Below are positions 10,055 through 18,752 of a DNA stretch of 46,003 nt, piece by piece. Position 1 is the first letter of the stretch, and the number at the start of each line of letters is the position of its first letter. The position numbers and the translations under genes are program-made. The stretch spans positions 1 to 46,003 of the forward strand of contig QNYO01000078.1 of the NCBI GenBank assembly GCA_003978765.1, written 5' to 3'. The notes below the pieces were generated by a model. The model was not told where the DNA came from and did no database searches. It saw only the letters and a program-made list of their open reading frames with translations. Origin of the DNA: Hydrogenimonas sp. (lineage in GTDB: Bacteria > Campylobacterota > Campylobacteria > Campylobacterales > Hydrogenimonadaceae).

Positions 10055-11228
10055 TAAAGCGATCTTTATTGACCAAGAGGCTTTATCGACACTGGCATTG
10101 GTGCAAGAGGGACTTCTCTATCCTGTTGATGGATTGATGGATAAAAAGACCTCTGAAGAGGTCAACCGTACCAAATGTTATAAGGGGCATAGCTTCCCTT
10201 TCTCCTTCATCTTAGCCCCCAAAGGGCGACGCAATGAAGAGGTTCTCAAAACCCTCAAACCGAGTGAGAGGGTCACTCTCATTGTCGATCATCAACCTGT
10301 CGGTTGGATTCAAGTTGATGAAGTCTTTGAGATCAACCCCCAAGAGCGTGTTCAAGAGATTTATGGTACACAAAATGCATCGCACCCAGGTGTTCAAGCC
10401 ACAATGAAACGCCTTGGACGCTATGCTGTCAGTGGTAAATATCATGTTGAATATCCCAAGCTTCACGCGATTAAAGAGAAGATTGCCACAGCCAAAGAGC
10501 GTATTGGTGCCAAACAGACCAGTGCTTTAATGATGGCGGCACGTCCTCTCCATCGCGCCCATGAGCGCCTTATCCGAACCACACTTGACCGTTCTGATCT
10601 GGTTGTGATCTTTCTGTTTAAACCCTACCGAGAAGACCCTACCCTTCCCTATGAGCTACGCTACCGCTCAATGGACTACTTTGTTAAAAACTATCTACCA
10701 GCCAACCGCGTCGTAATCGTTCCACTCGAATATACCTATATCTTTGCAGGTTATAATGAGGTGATTCTCGATGCACTGGTGGCACAAAATTATGGATGTG
10801 ATGAGCTGGTCATTGGACAAAATCATGCGGGACTGGGATCATTCTATGATAAAAACCGTATCCAATCGGTCTTTGATCACCTCAAAGGGTTTAAGATTCA
10901 GATCCACACGGCACCTGAGTATGCCTACTGCGACATTTGCCGAACCCTTGTGAGTAATAAAACCTGTCCACATGGTGAACATCACCACATCTCTTACCAT
11001 GCCGACTCAATTCTTGAACTTCTTAAACAAGGGCTTTTACCACCCGCTGTTTTGGTACGTAAAGAGATTTCAGCCATGATTTTGGCACACCTCTTTCCAA
11101 ACCGCTTCCATAACCTTGAAAAGATCTATTACGATCTTATGCCTGGTTCTGGTCTGTTGGAGAGCCAAAGTGAAGAGGATTTCTATATTAAACTGATGCA
11201 ACTTTATCAAACAACATCATTGAAATAG
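10032..11228 (+). CDS. Sulfate adenylyltransferase-like protein, active site degenerate
   Basis: This 398-residue protein has the ATP-sulfurylase fold: an N-terminal PUA-like region, then a nucleotidyltransferase core with the HxxH motif LHRAHE, then GQNHAGLGSFYD (usually GRDHAG), then a zinc-type CxxC...CPHGEHHH. Two features of active enzymes are altered. The Q-x-RNP before HxxH is replaced by MMAARP, and the ISGTxxR loop is replaced by ISYHADS. It may be a weak ATP sulfurylase or have another nucleotidyl-transfer role. No sulfate-assimilation genes adjoin it. It is translationally coupled to the response regulator upstream, as I recall for C. jejuni Cj1608-Cj1609. The ATG lies 8 bp after GAGG. 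Confidence 0.7.
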   Translation: MASSRKSDKAIFIDQEALSTLALVQEGLLYPVDGLMDKKTSEEVNRTKCYKGHSFPFSFILAPKGRRNEEVLKTLKPSERVTLIVDHQPVGWIQVDEVFEINPQERVQEIYGTQNASHPGVQATMKRLGRYAVSGKYHVEYPKLHAIKEKIATAKERIGAKQTSALMMAARPLHRAHERLIRTTLDRSDLVVIFLFKPYREDPTLPYELRYRSMDYFVKNYLPANRVVIVPLEYTYIFAGYNEVILDALVAQNYGCDELVIGQNHAGLGSFYDKNRIQSVFDHLKGFKIQIHTAPEYAYCDICRTLVSNKTCPHGEHHHISYHADSILELLKQGLLPPAVLVRKEISAMILAHLFPNRFHNLEKIYYDLMPGSGLLESQSEEDFYIKLMQLYQTTSLK

Positions 11229-11241
11229 TGGAGAGATAGTG

Positions 11242-11715
11242 ATGAACTTTAAAGAGAAGCTCTTTTTAGCAGGATTGGGTAGTGGACTTTTGCCCAAAGC
11301 ACCTGGTACATGGGGATCACTGGTTGGATTGGCATCAGGTGTTGCTACTCTTACCTACTTCCCCATTGAAACCCTCTTTTTACTTACGATTCTCATCACC
11401 CTTTTTGGTGTTCGTGAGATCGATCGCTACGAAAAAGAGAGTGGTATCCATGATGATAAACGGATTGTGATTGATGAAATTGCAGGAATGTGGCTGGCAC
11501 TCTGTTTTAGTGGAGCAACACTCTTAGCGGCAGGTCTAAGCTTTATCTTTTTCAGAGTTTATGACATCAAAAAACCCTCAATTATTGGACGTATTGATCG
11601 TCAAGCACCAGGGGGATGGGGTGTTATGGGAGATGATTTGATTGCAGGTGCGGCAGCTGGCCTCTCAAGTGCGCTTATGATGCAAACCCTTCACTACTTC
11701 CATATTATAGGATAG
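11242..11715 (+). CDS. pgpA: Phosphatidylglycerophosphatase A
   Basis: PgpA dephosphorylates phosphatidylglycerol phosphate at the inner membrane, the last step of phosphatidylglycerol synthesis. About 157 residues carry the family blocks APGTWGSL near residue 22, DDKRIVIDEIAGM near 71, YDIKKPSIIGRID, and GGWGVMGDDLIAG near 135. There are three or four hydrophobic segments. ATG at 11242 has GGAGAG six bases upstream and is preferred over the in-frame GTG at 11239. It is the fourth gene of the ispDF run and is followed 2 bp later by the methyltransferase gene. Confidence 0.92.
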   Translation: MNFKEKLFLAGLGSGLLPKAPGTWGSLVGLASGVATLTYFPIETLFLLTILITLFGVREIDRYEKESGIHDDKRIVIDEIAGMWLALCFSGATLLAAGLSFIFFRVYDIKKPSIIGRIDRQAPGGWGVMGDDLIAGAAAGLSSALMMQTLHYFHIIG

Positions 11716-11717
11716 TA

Positions 11718-12650
11718 ATGGCACTCCCAGAAGCCTTTATTGAACGATTTTATGCCATCTATCCCAAGATGGCTGATACCCTTCTAGCCACATTTGAAAA
11801 ACCGAAACGGGTCGCATTTCGTATCAATCCACTAAAAACCGATGTTCAAACCGTTTTGGAAAAACTTGAAGCAGAGGGAATCGTACCTGAACCAGTCGAT
11901 TGGTATCCTTATGCCTTTACCACAGCGCCTGAACTGCGTGATCAACTCACCCATTCTGAACTTTTTGAAAATGGCGATATCTATATTCAAAGCCTCTCAT
12001 CGATGCTTGCTCCCCTTGTCTTAGCACCACAACCGGGTGAAAACATTCTTGATTTGACAGCGGCACCAGGTGGTAAGTCGCTGATGATGGCGGCACAGAT
12101 GCACAATGATGGGTGGCTCTCTGTGGTTGAACCTGGAAAAGATCGTTTCTTTCGCCTCAAAGCCAATTTAGAGCGTGGAGGTGTCACCATTGCACACACC
12201 TACATGACCGATGGTCGTAGTGTTGGAAATAAGTGTCCGGAAATGTTTGACCGTGTCATGCTCGATGCCCCCTGCTCGACGGAAGCCAAATTTAAAAGTT
12301 TCGATCCCAAAAGCTATGCCTACTGGAGCGAACGTAAAATCAAAGAGATGGCAAAACTTCAGCAACGTCTGATGGTATCGGCTATTAAAAGTCTTAAACC
12401 TGGTGGGAAACTCCTCTATGCCACCTGCTCATTTGCCCCTGAAGAGAATGAAGCGATTGTCGATAAAGCCTTAAAAAAGCATCCTGAACTGCAGGTGGTT
12501 CCTATCGATCTTCCAATCCAAAATAAGCAAGCTGGCTTCACACAGTGGGGAAAAAAGAGTTACAACCCTCAACTTGAACACGCCATCCGTATCCTTCCAA
12601 CAGAGATGATGGATGGCTTTTTCCTCTGCCTATTAGAAAAGAAGGGGTAA
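11718..12650 (+). CDS. RsmB/RsmF-family RNA m5C methyltransferase
   Basis: This is a SAM-dependent cytosine-5 RNA methyltransferase of the NOL1/NOP2/Sun family. Sequence marks are YIQSLSSML, the SAM-binding DLTAAPGGKSL near residue 110, DRVMLDAPCSTE with one catalytic Cys near 187, and LYATCSFAPEENE with the second Cys near 234. At 310 residues it lacks the long N-terminal NusB-like domain of E. coli RsmB and the C-terminal PUA region of RsmF, so the exact rRNA or tRNA target is unknown. It ends the plus-strand run, and the next gene converges on it 5 bp away. Confidence 0.88.
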   Translation: MALPEAFIERFYAIYPKMADTLLATFEKPKRVAFRINPLKTDVQTVLEKLEAEGIVPEPVDWYPYAFTTAPELRDQLTHSELFENGDIYIQSLSSMLAPLVLAPQPGENILDLTAAPGGKSLMMAAQMHNDGWLSVVEPGKDRFFRLKANLERGGVTIAHTYMTDGRSVGNKCPEMFDRVMLDAPCSTEAKFKSFDPKSYAYWSERKIKEMAKLQQRLMVSAIKSLKPGGKLLYATCSFAPEENEAIVDKALKKHPELQVVPIDLPIQNKQAGFTQWGKKSYNPQLEHAIRILPTEMMDGFFLCLLEKKG

Positions 12651-12654
12651 GCCT

Positions 12655-13800
12655 CTACCCTTTTAAAATCTCTCGTTTCATCTTTTTAAGGTCAACCTTC
12701 TCTCCACAATAGACCGCTTGTTCAAGTTGATCGATCCAGATAGCATAGTGATTGGAGTGATCTTTGAGTAACACTTTAAGCAGTGCTTTGGCAGAATCAG
12801 CTGACTTCACTGCTTGCTGAAAACTATCATCCTCCTCTTTTTTGGAAAATCTTACACGACGAATACGTTGTACAATCAATGCACTGATATAACCCGATAC
12901 AAAAATAAGACAATAGATAAGCCACTGCTTCATGGCTTCTAATTGATCATAGATACTCTCACTACTGGTGGAATCTACAAGCTTTTGAATCGTCACACCC
13001 TGCACATGAATCGAAATTGGTTGACTTTGGAGCTGATAGGTTTGCCCTTTTTTATAGGAAAACCCCTCTATCGTGATAGCAGGAATTGTAAAGTTCTGAT
13101 CACTCAAAAGGGCATAGGAGAAGCTTCCCCGATAGTGCAGACCATCAGTCTCATAACGGAGATTGATCTTAGGTTCATCATCAAAAACCTTAACCCCCTC
13201 TATCTTTGGCGTTATATTGAGATCTTTCGGCAAAGCCCCTACCCCCTCTAAAAGTATATTCAAATAGATTGGGGCATTGACCTCGGTTTCATGCTTATCG
13301 ACAGAGACGTTAAGTTTGTAATCTCCCACCAATGCCACATCCTTAGGTAGAGGGTTGATATGAAGATGAAGCGGTGGAAGCACTTCATGGGTGTCGGTTG
13401 TGTCAATCGCTTTGGCTTTGACAGGTTCACCCGTATTGTTATGGCGCAATCGCTCCTCATCTGTCCGTTTGACAATAAAGTTAAAAGAGAGTAAGAGATC
13501 CCCCACCTTTTGTGGAAAGAGCAGATATTCAAATGTAATGGCACCCCTTTCCATATCACGTCGCTCTTGCAGAAGCCTCATCTTCCAATCAGAAGAATGG
13601 GCAACTGGCTCAAACTCAAAAAAGATAATCTTTTTAGGGTCGGTTTGCCACACCTTAAAGGTCAAAAGTATCGGCTCATTTAGATAGGCAGAGCGTTTGT
13701 TCAAATGCAAATTGTAAGCATAATCGGTTGCCGAAAAGAGCAAGAGTGGCGATAATAAAAAGAGGTAGAGCCATCTACCAAGGTTTCTCTTCATGTACAT
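12655..13800 (-). CDS. batD: BatD-family membrane-anchored periplasmic protein
   Basis: This 381-residue protein starts with a hydrophobic signal (about residues 8-24), followed by all-beta periplasmic modules to about residue 270. A single membrane helix lies near 288-310, and a basic then acidic cytoplasmic tail follows. Position and architecture match BatD (the 'oxygen tolerance' family) of the Bacteroides aerotolerance operon. The start ATG at 13800 lies inside the end of the upstream batB-TPR gene (26-bp overlap), so the two are translationally coupled. Bat proteins are thought to work with a MoxR ATPase in envelope stress or complex assembly; no moxR lies in this window. Confidence 0.8.
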   Translation of the reverse strand: MYMKRNLGRWLYLFLLSPLLLFSATDYAYNLHLNKRSAYLNEPILLTFKVWQTDPKKIIFFEFEPVAHSSDWKMRLLQERRDMERGAITFEYLLFPQKVGDLLLSFNFIVKRTDEERLRHNNTGEPVKAKAIDTTDTHEVLPPLHLHINPLPKDVALVGDYKLNVSVDKHETEVNAPIYLNILLEGVGALPKDLNITPKIEGVKVFDDEPKINLRYETDGLHYRGSFSYALLSDQNFTIPAITIEGFSYKKGQTYQLQSQPISIHVQGVTIQKLVDSTSSESIYDQLEAMKQWLIYCLIFVSGYISALIVQRIRRVRFSKKEEDDSFQQAVKSADSAKALLKVLLKDHSNHYAIWIDQLEQAVYCGEKVDLKKMKREILKG

Positions 13801-15373
13801 AACCTTTATTGATCATTTCATAGACTTTAGAGCCGAGAGGATGGCGTTTGACACCCTCTGTAGGCAGATGTTGTGGATGGATACGGGTCGATTGCGAGGT
13901 TTGGGAGTGACCACTCCCCTCTCCCATCTTGCCATGAGATTTTGATGTTGTTTCATCTTTTCTCTCATCGGTTTGATCCGCACTGCCACTTTGTGATTCT
14001 GCTTTCACACTACGATTGGCTTTGGCTTCCACACGTTTTTGCTTCTGCTCTTCAAGAAAGAGTACCATCTCTAAATTCTTCATGGCATCTTCATCATATC
14101 CAATCTGAAGGGCTTTAATATAGTAGGCTTTGGCACTCTTATAGTGTCCTAACTTCATAGCACAGTTGCCCAAGTTGTACCAGATACGCTGTTTAATCAA
14201 TGGATTGGAAGATTGACACTTCAGATAGAGTCTGCCAGCCAACTTATAGGCTCCAAGATGGTAGTAACTGTTTGCTAAAGCGTAGGTACTCTCAAGAAGT
14301 GGTGGATCGATAGAGGCAAAGATTGCTTTTGCCTCTTCAAACTGTTTATTTTGATAGGCTGTGTAGCCTTTATGAAGTTTATAAAAGTCCAAAATCCCTG
14401 CTTCAGCATTGAGACCAATAAGAGCCAAGAGCCACAACCAAAGTCTCTTTTTCATCATACCCATCGAAAGGGTTCCTGCTAAAAAGAAGAGGATACCCAA
14501 GAGTAGAGGAAACCAAAAGAGCTCTTTGTAGCGTATCTCTGCATGCTTGGTTTTCTCTCGTATCATTTCAACATGCCTCATAATCGCATCAGCCACCTCT
14601 TCTGGTCTATCAGCATCAATAAATACCCCTCCTGTCTCAAGACTCAATGCCTCAAGCTGTGGGTTGAGTACCGAGACAACCAATCGTCCCGATGGATCAC
14701 GTAGCCACCCCTCATCGGTTGGGATTTTACTCCCCTTTTGGGTTGCACATGCGACACCATAGATACGAATATGGTTTGTTTTTGCCATCTGCACCAATGC
14801 ACCAAGATCCTCACCATCACCCCCATCACTGAAAATAATCAGATCCTTCTTATCACCTGCCATCTTTGCTACCATCTCAAGCAGTGACATGAGTGATGTA
14901 CCATGGGTAAGAATAAAATCGGGGTTGAGTGCCTCCAAAGCAGAGACAATCAAAGCACTATCCTCTGTGGGTGGTGAGAGGATTAAGGTATTGGTGGTAA
15001 AGGCAAGGAGTGCAAATGAGTGTCCTTGATCCTTTTGAACCAGCTGTTGAATCGCCTCTTTGGCAAAGGTTAAACGGTTGGGGGTTCGATCGGTTCCTTG
15101 CATCGAGCGGGAGAGGTCAATGGCGAGGTAGAGTGTCTGAAATGAAGGGCTCTTTTCAACACTTTTATCAAGAAGAACAGGACGACAGAGTGCCACCAAC
15201 ATCCATACCAATGCCATAAAGGGGGCAAGCCGTACAAAAGGAGAGTTTTGATGACCAATCATCACTTTGGGATGGATCGGTACCCTCTGCTTGTGTACCG
15301 TACGATATCTTAACCATGTTAAGAGTGATAAGGGTACTAGTAACCAAAGAAACTCTGGATAGAGTAGTTTCAT
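13775..15373 (-). CDS. batB: BatB-BatC fusion: VWA domain plus TPR repeats
   Basis: This 532-residue protein joins two Bat functions. The N-terminal part has a hydrophobic YPEFLWLLVPLSLL anchor, a second hydrophobic segment near residue 50, and a von Willebrand A domain with the MIDAS motif DLSRSM near residue 88, then FSDGGDGED. Further membrane segments lie at about 290-325. From about 335 to 440 there are TPR-like repeats (ANSYYHLGAYKLAGRLY, LGNCAMKLGHYKSAKAYY), typical of BatC. The tail is Lys/Gln/Ser-rich and low in complexity. Its start overlaps the stop of batA by 4 bp. BatB and BatC are separate proteins in Bacteroides. Confidence 0.87.
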   Translation of the reverse strand: MKLLYPEFLWLLVPLSLLTWLRYRTVHKQRVPIHPKVMIGHQNSPFVRLAPFMALVWMLVALCRPVLLDKSVEKSPSFQTLYLAIDLSRSMQGTDRTPNRLTFAKEAIQQLVQKDQGHSFALLAFTTNTLILSPPTEDSALIVSALEALNPDFILTHGTSLMSLLEMVAKMAGDKKDLIIFSDGGDGEDLGALVQMAKTNHIRIYGVACATQKGSKIPTDEGWLRDPSGRLVVSVLNPQLEALSLETGGVFIDADRPEEVADAIMRHVEMIREKTKHAEIRYKELFWFPLLLGILFFLAGTLSMGMMKKRLWLWLLALIGLNAEAGILDFYKLHKGYTAYQNKQFEEAKAIFASIDPPLLESTYALANSYYHLGAYKLAGRLYLKCQSSNPLIKQRIWYNLGNCAMKLGHYKSAKAYYIKALQIGYDEDAMKNLEMVLFLEEQKQKRVEAKANRSVKAESQSGSADQTDERKDETTSKSHGKMGEGSGHSQTSQSTRIHPQHLPTEGVKRHPLGSKVYEMINKGYVHEEKPW

Positions 15374-16272
15374 CGACCTCTCCGCAGACTTATCGACCCA
15401 ATCAACAAAATCATTGCAAGAATGAGTGGGTAGATATAGAGCATCTTTTTATTGATTAAGTGGTGGGAACGGATGGGGCTTGGTTCAAGTGATTCGATAG
15501 TATCAAAAACCTCTTGCAGATCATTACGGTTACGTGCCCAAAAGGTTTGCCCACCTGTTTCATCTGCAATCTTTTGCAGAAGTTCCGCATCAAAACTCCC
15601 CTTTTTGCCAACACCGATCGTATAGATCGTAACTCCCTCTCTTTTGGCTCTCTCTACCGCCTCTTTGATCGAAACCGACCCAGCATTTTGGTAACCATCG
15701 GTAATGAGGACAATCACTTTGTGCTTGGCTGAGCCAAATCGTAAGGAGCGCAGTGCCTGATCGATCCCCTCTCCAATCGCTGTACTCTCACCTGCAAGCC
15801 CCACATCACTCAAACGTAACACCTCTTTAAGGGCTACTAAATCATATGTCACAGGTGACGCGGGATAGGCAAAGGTACCAAAGATCACCAGACCGATATT
15901 ATCATCAAAACGCTTTTCAAGAAAACTCTCCACAATCTCTATCAGAGCATCATACTTTCGCTTCATTGGATCTTTTGCATCAAACCCCGACTCAGCCATC
16001 GAACCGCTACTATCAAGAGCAAGAACAAGATCACGTCCATGACGCTCATGTGCAGCCAAACGGTCATAAACAATCGGTGATGCAAGGGCTGTCACTAAGA
16101 GTGCATAGATGATAGCATAGAGTAATGGCTCTTTTTGAAGGCTCAAAGATGCCCCACCCACATCTTCTGTTCTAGGAAAATAAAACTTCGTCACCCCTGA
16201 TGGACATCGCCAAAAACAGGGAATTAGAAGGAGAAGGAGAAAAAGGTATGGATACTCAAACGTAAAGTGAAT
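15370..16272 (-). CDS. batA: BatA-type VWA protein, probable ATT start
   Basis: BatA is a membrane-anchored VWA protein. The MIDAS motif DSSGSM and LITDGYQNAG are present, and a C-terminal membrane helix (LYIYPLILAMILLIG) ends the protein. The first ordinary start is GTG at 16194, but the frame stays open upstream. It encodes HFTFEYPYLFLLLLLIPCFW, exactly the YP-anchored N-terminal helix expected for BatA. No ATG, GTG or TTG precedes that helix. An ATT at 16270-16272 follows GGAGGG with a 6-base spacer, so I propose ATT initiation and a 300-residue protein. If it starts at GTG 16194 instead, it has 274 residues and lacks the first anchor. The upstream gene ends at 16275, 2 bp away. Confidence 0.78.
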   Translation of the reverse strand: MHFTFEYPYLFLLLLLIPCFWRCPSGVTKFYFPRTEDVGGASLSLQKEPLLYAIIYALLVTALASPIVYDRLAAHERHGRDLVLALDSSGSMAESGFDAKDPMKRKYDALIEIVESFLEKRFDDNIGLVIFGTFAYPASPVTYDLVALKEVLRLSDVGLAGESTAIGEGIDQALRSLRFGSAKHKVIVLITDGYQNAGSVSIKEAVERAKREGVTIYTIGVGKKGSFDAELLQKIADETGGQTFWARNRNDLQEVFDTIESLEPSPIRSHHLINKKMLYIYPLILAMILLIGSISLRRGR

Positions 16273-16274
16273 GG

Positions 16275-16715
16275 TTATCCCTCCGGAAAGTAGGTCTCTA
16301 AGACATCATTAAAGTAGGCTTTGACACGTTCAGCCTTTTGGATCTTCTCTTCAAAAATAGGTGCAGAGGCTGGATAATTCTCCATCATCTCACGATAGGG
16401 TTCAAGTTTTGCATCGATGAGTGAGGCAAATGCATTTAGAAGTTGCTCCATCGTTGCTTTATCATGCACCGAGCGCATTAACATCTTATACATGCGTGCC
16501 CGTGTATCCATCGCAATCGATGCATTGATCGCCTCTCCAACCACTTTAAGATCCCAGCGGCTAATATAGACCCCACTTTTACTTGGTGGCATCAACTCGG
16601 CATTGATCGCTTCAACATAATCGGGATACTCATAAGTATCCTCTTCCATTTCACAAGCACTTGTAACACAGCGATCTTCCATTAAGGTTTCAAACTCTTT
16701 TCTTAAATCATTCAT
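16275..16715 (-). CDS. Conserved-looking protein of unknown function
   Basis: This 146-residue acidic, soluble, mostly helical protein has no domain I recognise. It has two Cys near the start (C16, C20), an EYPDYVEAINAELMPPSKSG segment, and a long helical C-terminus. It lacks a signal peptide and membrane segments. It has a good upstream GGGAGAG and sits 13 bp after the shikimate-dehydrogenase-like gene. It lies between the molybdoenzyme maturation genes and batA, so it may belong functionally to either side. Confidence 0.65.
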   Translation of the reverse strand: MNDLRKEFETLMEDRCVTSACEMEEDTYEYPDYVEAINAELMPPSKSGVYISRWDLKVVGEAINASIAMDTRARMYKMLMRSVHDKATMEQLLNAFASLIDAKLEPYREMMENYPASAPIFEEKIQKAERVKAYFNDVLETYFPEG

Positions 16716-16728
16716 TCTAACTCTCTCC

Positions 16729-17580
16729 CTACGCTTTTAAAATCGTCATATAATCTTCAAGACTTGGTTTGCCACCAAGCCACTCATCTGCAACACTCAA
16801 AGCGGTTGCAACCATCCACTCTGAAGCCCCTATCTTTCGACACCCCAACTCTTCTGATAAGCGGTCAAAAGCACCCTCTCCCCGTACAAAATCGATTAGA
16901 GTCAATGATGAAGCAGAACCATTAAGATGAATCAACCTTTTATTACGGTGGGCATAAAGATCGGTGGCATTGATAATCAGATCATACATCTCACCATCCA
17001 CTTCCATACCACTTTGTAACCATGAAATATCTGTATCCACTCCAATTAGTGTTGGTTTTGCCATCTCAAGTGCTTCAGCAGCACGCTCAACACTGCTATC
17101 TGCCACTTCAATCGATGATGGTGCAAAGGCTCCAAAAGAGGATAGAAGTGCTCGCCCCATCGCTCCAGCACCAAGAAGCAATATCCGCTTACCTTGAAGA
17201 TCCAAATTTTCATATCGTATCAGATGAGAAAAGGCTTTAGCATAAAAGCACTGTCCAACAAGTCTTCCTTCATGGGCATACGCTCCATCACATAATCCAC
17301 TCTGTTGTGTACAGCTATCAGAAACATCCAAAAGTGGTACCACCTCTTCATGATACTCTGGCTCATAGAGTGCCATTGTCACTTTTGAGTTTGGCATCCC
17401 CTTCACCATATAGGCAAAATCTTCGGGCTTAATATTTAACCCAATGGCAAAATCGTTCAATTCCAACTGCTTAAATGTGGTATTGAGTATCTTTAAAAAG
17501 GGAGAGGTCTGCGCATTAACCCCATAAAGAGCAATCAAGCGACTCTCTTTGGTCAAAATTCCTTCATCTATCATACTCAC
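16729..17580 (-). CDS. Shikimate-dehydrogenase-like Rossmann protein without catalytic residues
   Basis: This 283-residue protein has AroE-like layout. The N-terminal part has ALYGVNAQTSPFLK in place of the shikimate-binding SxS region. A Rossmann nucleotide-binding GAGAMGRALL lies near residue 137, then IINATDL. The catalytic Lys motif (NVTxPHK in AroE) is replaced by KVTMALYEP, and the NTD motif by GQCFYAK. It is therefore unlikely to reduce dehydroshikimate. It overlaps the ferredoxin gene by 4 bp, so it is probably tied to the molybdoenzyme operon; an NAD(P)-dependent or regulatory role there is inference only. Confidence 0.6.
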   Translation of the reverse strand: MSMIDEGILTKESRLIALYGVNAQTSPFLKILNTTFKQLELNDFAIGLNIKPEDFAYMVKGMPNSKVTMALYEPEYHEEVVPLLDVSDSCTQQSGLCDGAYAHEGRLVGQCFYAKAFSHLIRYENLDLQGKRILLLGAGAMGRALLSSFGAFAPSSIEVADSSVERAAEALEMAKPTLIGVDTDISWLQSGMEVDGEMYDLIINATDLYAHRNKRLIHLNGSASSLTLIDFVRGEGAFDRLSEELGCRKIGASEWMVATALSVADEWLGGKPSLEDYMTILKA

Positions 17581-18752
17581 CCTTTATCCTCTTGTAATGT
17601 TTTAAAGACAACAGTACCATCCTCTTGCTCTTCTAATCCCCATAGATCAAGTGCCTCCTCCTCTTCAACCATACAACGTGGACAGGTCTGTTCACCATGC
17701 AACGATGTAAAGTGAACACCACACTCACGACAACGAACCAATTTAAAGGTGGCAAGAAGTCTTTGTGTCGGTTCAAAAAACTCTTTCAGCTCAAAGGTGG
17801 GTTGAAGCTTCAGACTATCAGGCTCACAGGTATCGTGGCAGGCACGACACTTAATACACATCATGGTATCAAAATAGATCTTACTATTTTTTGGATTGGA
17901 GCTTAATGCACCCGTTGGACAGATACGGTAACACATTTGACAGTTGGTGCAACTCTCCATATCGATATACTTCTGTGATGCAAAAGAGATATCCTCTTCT
18001 GCAATCGTATGGAATATGGAGGGTTTTGGAGCCCGTTTGAGTGCAGTAAAGAGAATTTTACGCTTGTCAGGAAGACTCTTTTGGCGTATCTTTGCCACAT
18101 CAACGAGATCTAGATGGTGCGTTTTGGTCTCATCACTCACTGAAGCGACCGCATCTTCAAATTCTCGTTTGGATTGAACAACCCCTTTTAATGAGAGACG
18201 CTCTAAAAAGGCACGACGATCATTGGGATCAATATCCTCTGCAACATCCTCCTCTTCAACTGCCACCTCTTCCACACGAATCACCTTACCACTCTCACAC
18301 GCTTCAAGCAGATAGTTAGCCTCTTCCACACTCTTTAGAATCTGCACATAGAGTGGCTCTTTGTAAGGGCAACTCTGACAGTGCCCAATATCTAAAACCA
18401 TCGGATCCTCTTTAATGAGTGCTAAAGCGATAAGGTGTTCACTGCTAAGAGCCGCAATACAGGGGACATTGAGACGACATGAGATGAGTGCTTCATCGGA
18501 TGTGGCAAAGGAGAAGAAAAACTCTGTAGGATCAAACCCTTTAAGTTTGAATGCTTCTGAAGGGCAGACCCCTAAACAGCCACCACAATCGACACAAGCT
18601 GACGGGGTGAATGCAGGAAGGTTGTTATCGGCAATGTGAAGTGTACCGACAGGACATATCTCCACACACTTGGTACACTCTGAAAATTTGGTGACACTAC
18701 GAACACATGCTGAAGGATTGAAGATCAATGTACTCATTGTGCGTAACGACAC
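17577..18752 (-). CDS. Multi-cluster 4Fe-4S ferredoxin protein with zinc-ribbon tail
   Basis: This 391-residue cytoplasmic protein has two pairs of ferredoxin motifs. One pair is near residues 26-65 (CTKCVEICP, CVDCGGCLGVCP) and the other near 270-310 (CTNCQMCYRICP, CIKCRACHDTCEP). A CQSC motif lies near 125, and a C-terminal CREC...CPRC pair looks like a zinc ribbon. It probably passes electrons or helps cofactor insertion for the adjacent molybdoenzyme. The start is ambiguous. GTG at 18752 sits four bases after GAGG, and ATG at 18737 has a longer spacer; either overlaps the end of the torD-like gene. Similar proteins accompany formate dehydrogenase genes in other Campylobacterota, as I recall. 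Confidence 0.75.
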   Translation of the reverse strand: MSLRTMSTLIFNPSACVRSVTKFSECTKCVEICPVGTLHIADNNLPAFTPSACVDCGGCLGVCPSEAFKLKGFDPTEFFFSFATSDEALISCRLNVPCIAALSSEHLIALALIKEDPMVLDIGHCQSCPYKEPLYVQILKSVEEANYLLEACESGKVIRVEEVAVEEEDVAEDIDPNDRRAFLERLSLKGVVQSKREFEDAVASVSDETKTHHLDLVDVAKIRQKSLPDKRKILFTALKRAPKPSIFHTIAEEDISFASQKYIDMESCTNCQMCYRICPTGALSSNPKNSKIYFDTMMCIKCRACHDTCEPDSLKLQPTFELKEFFEPTQRLLATFKLVRCRECGVHFTSLHGEQTCPRCMVEEEEALDLWGLEEQEDGTVVFKTLQEDKG

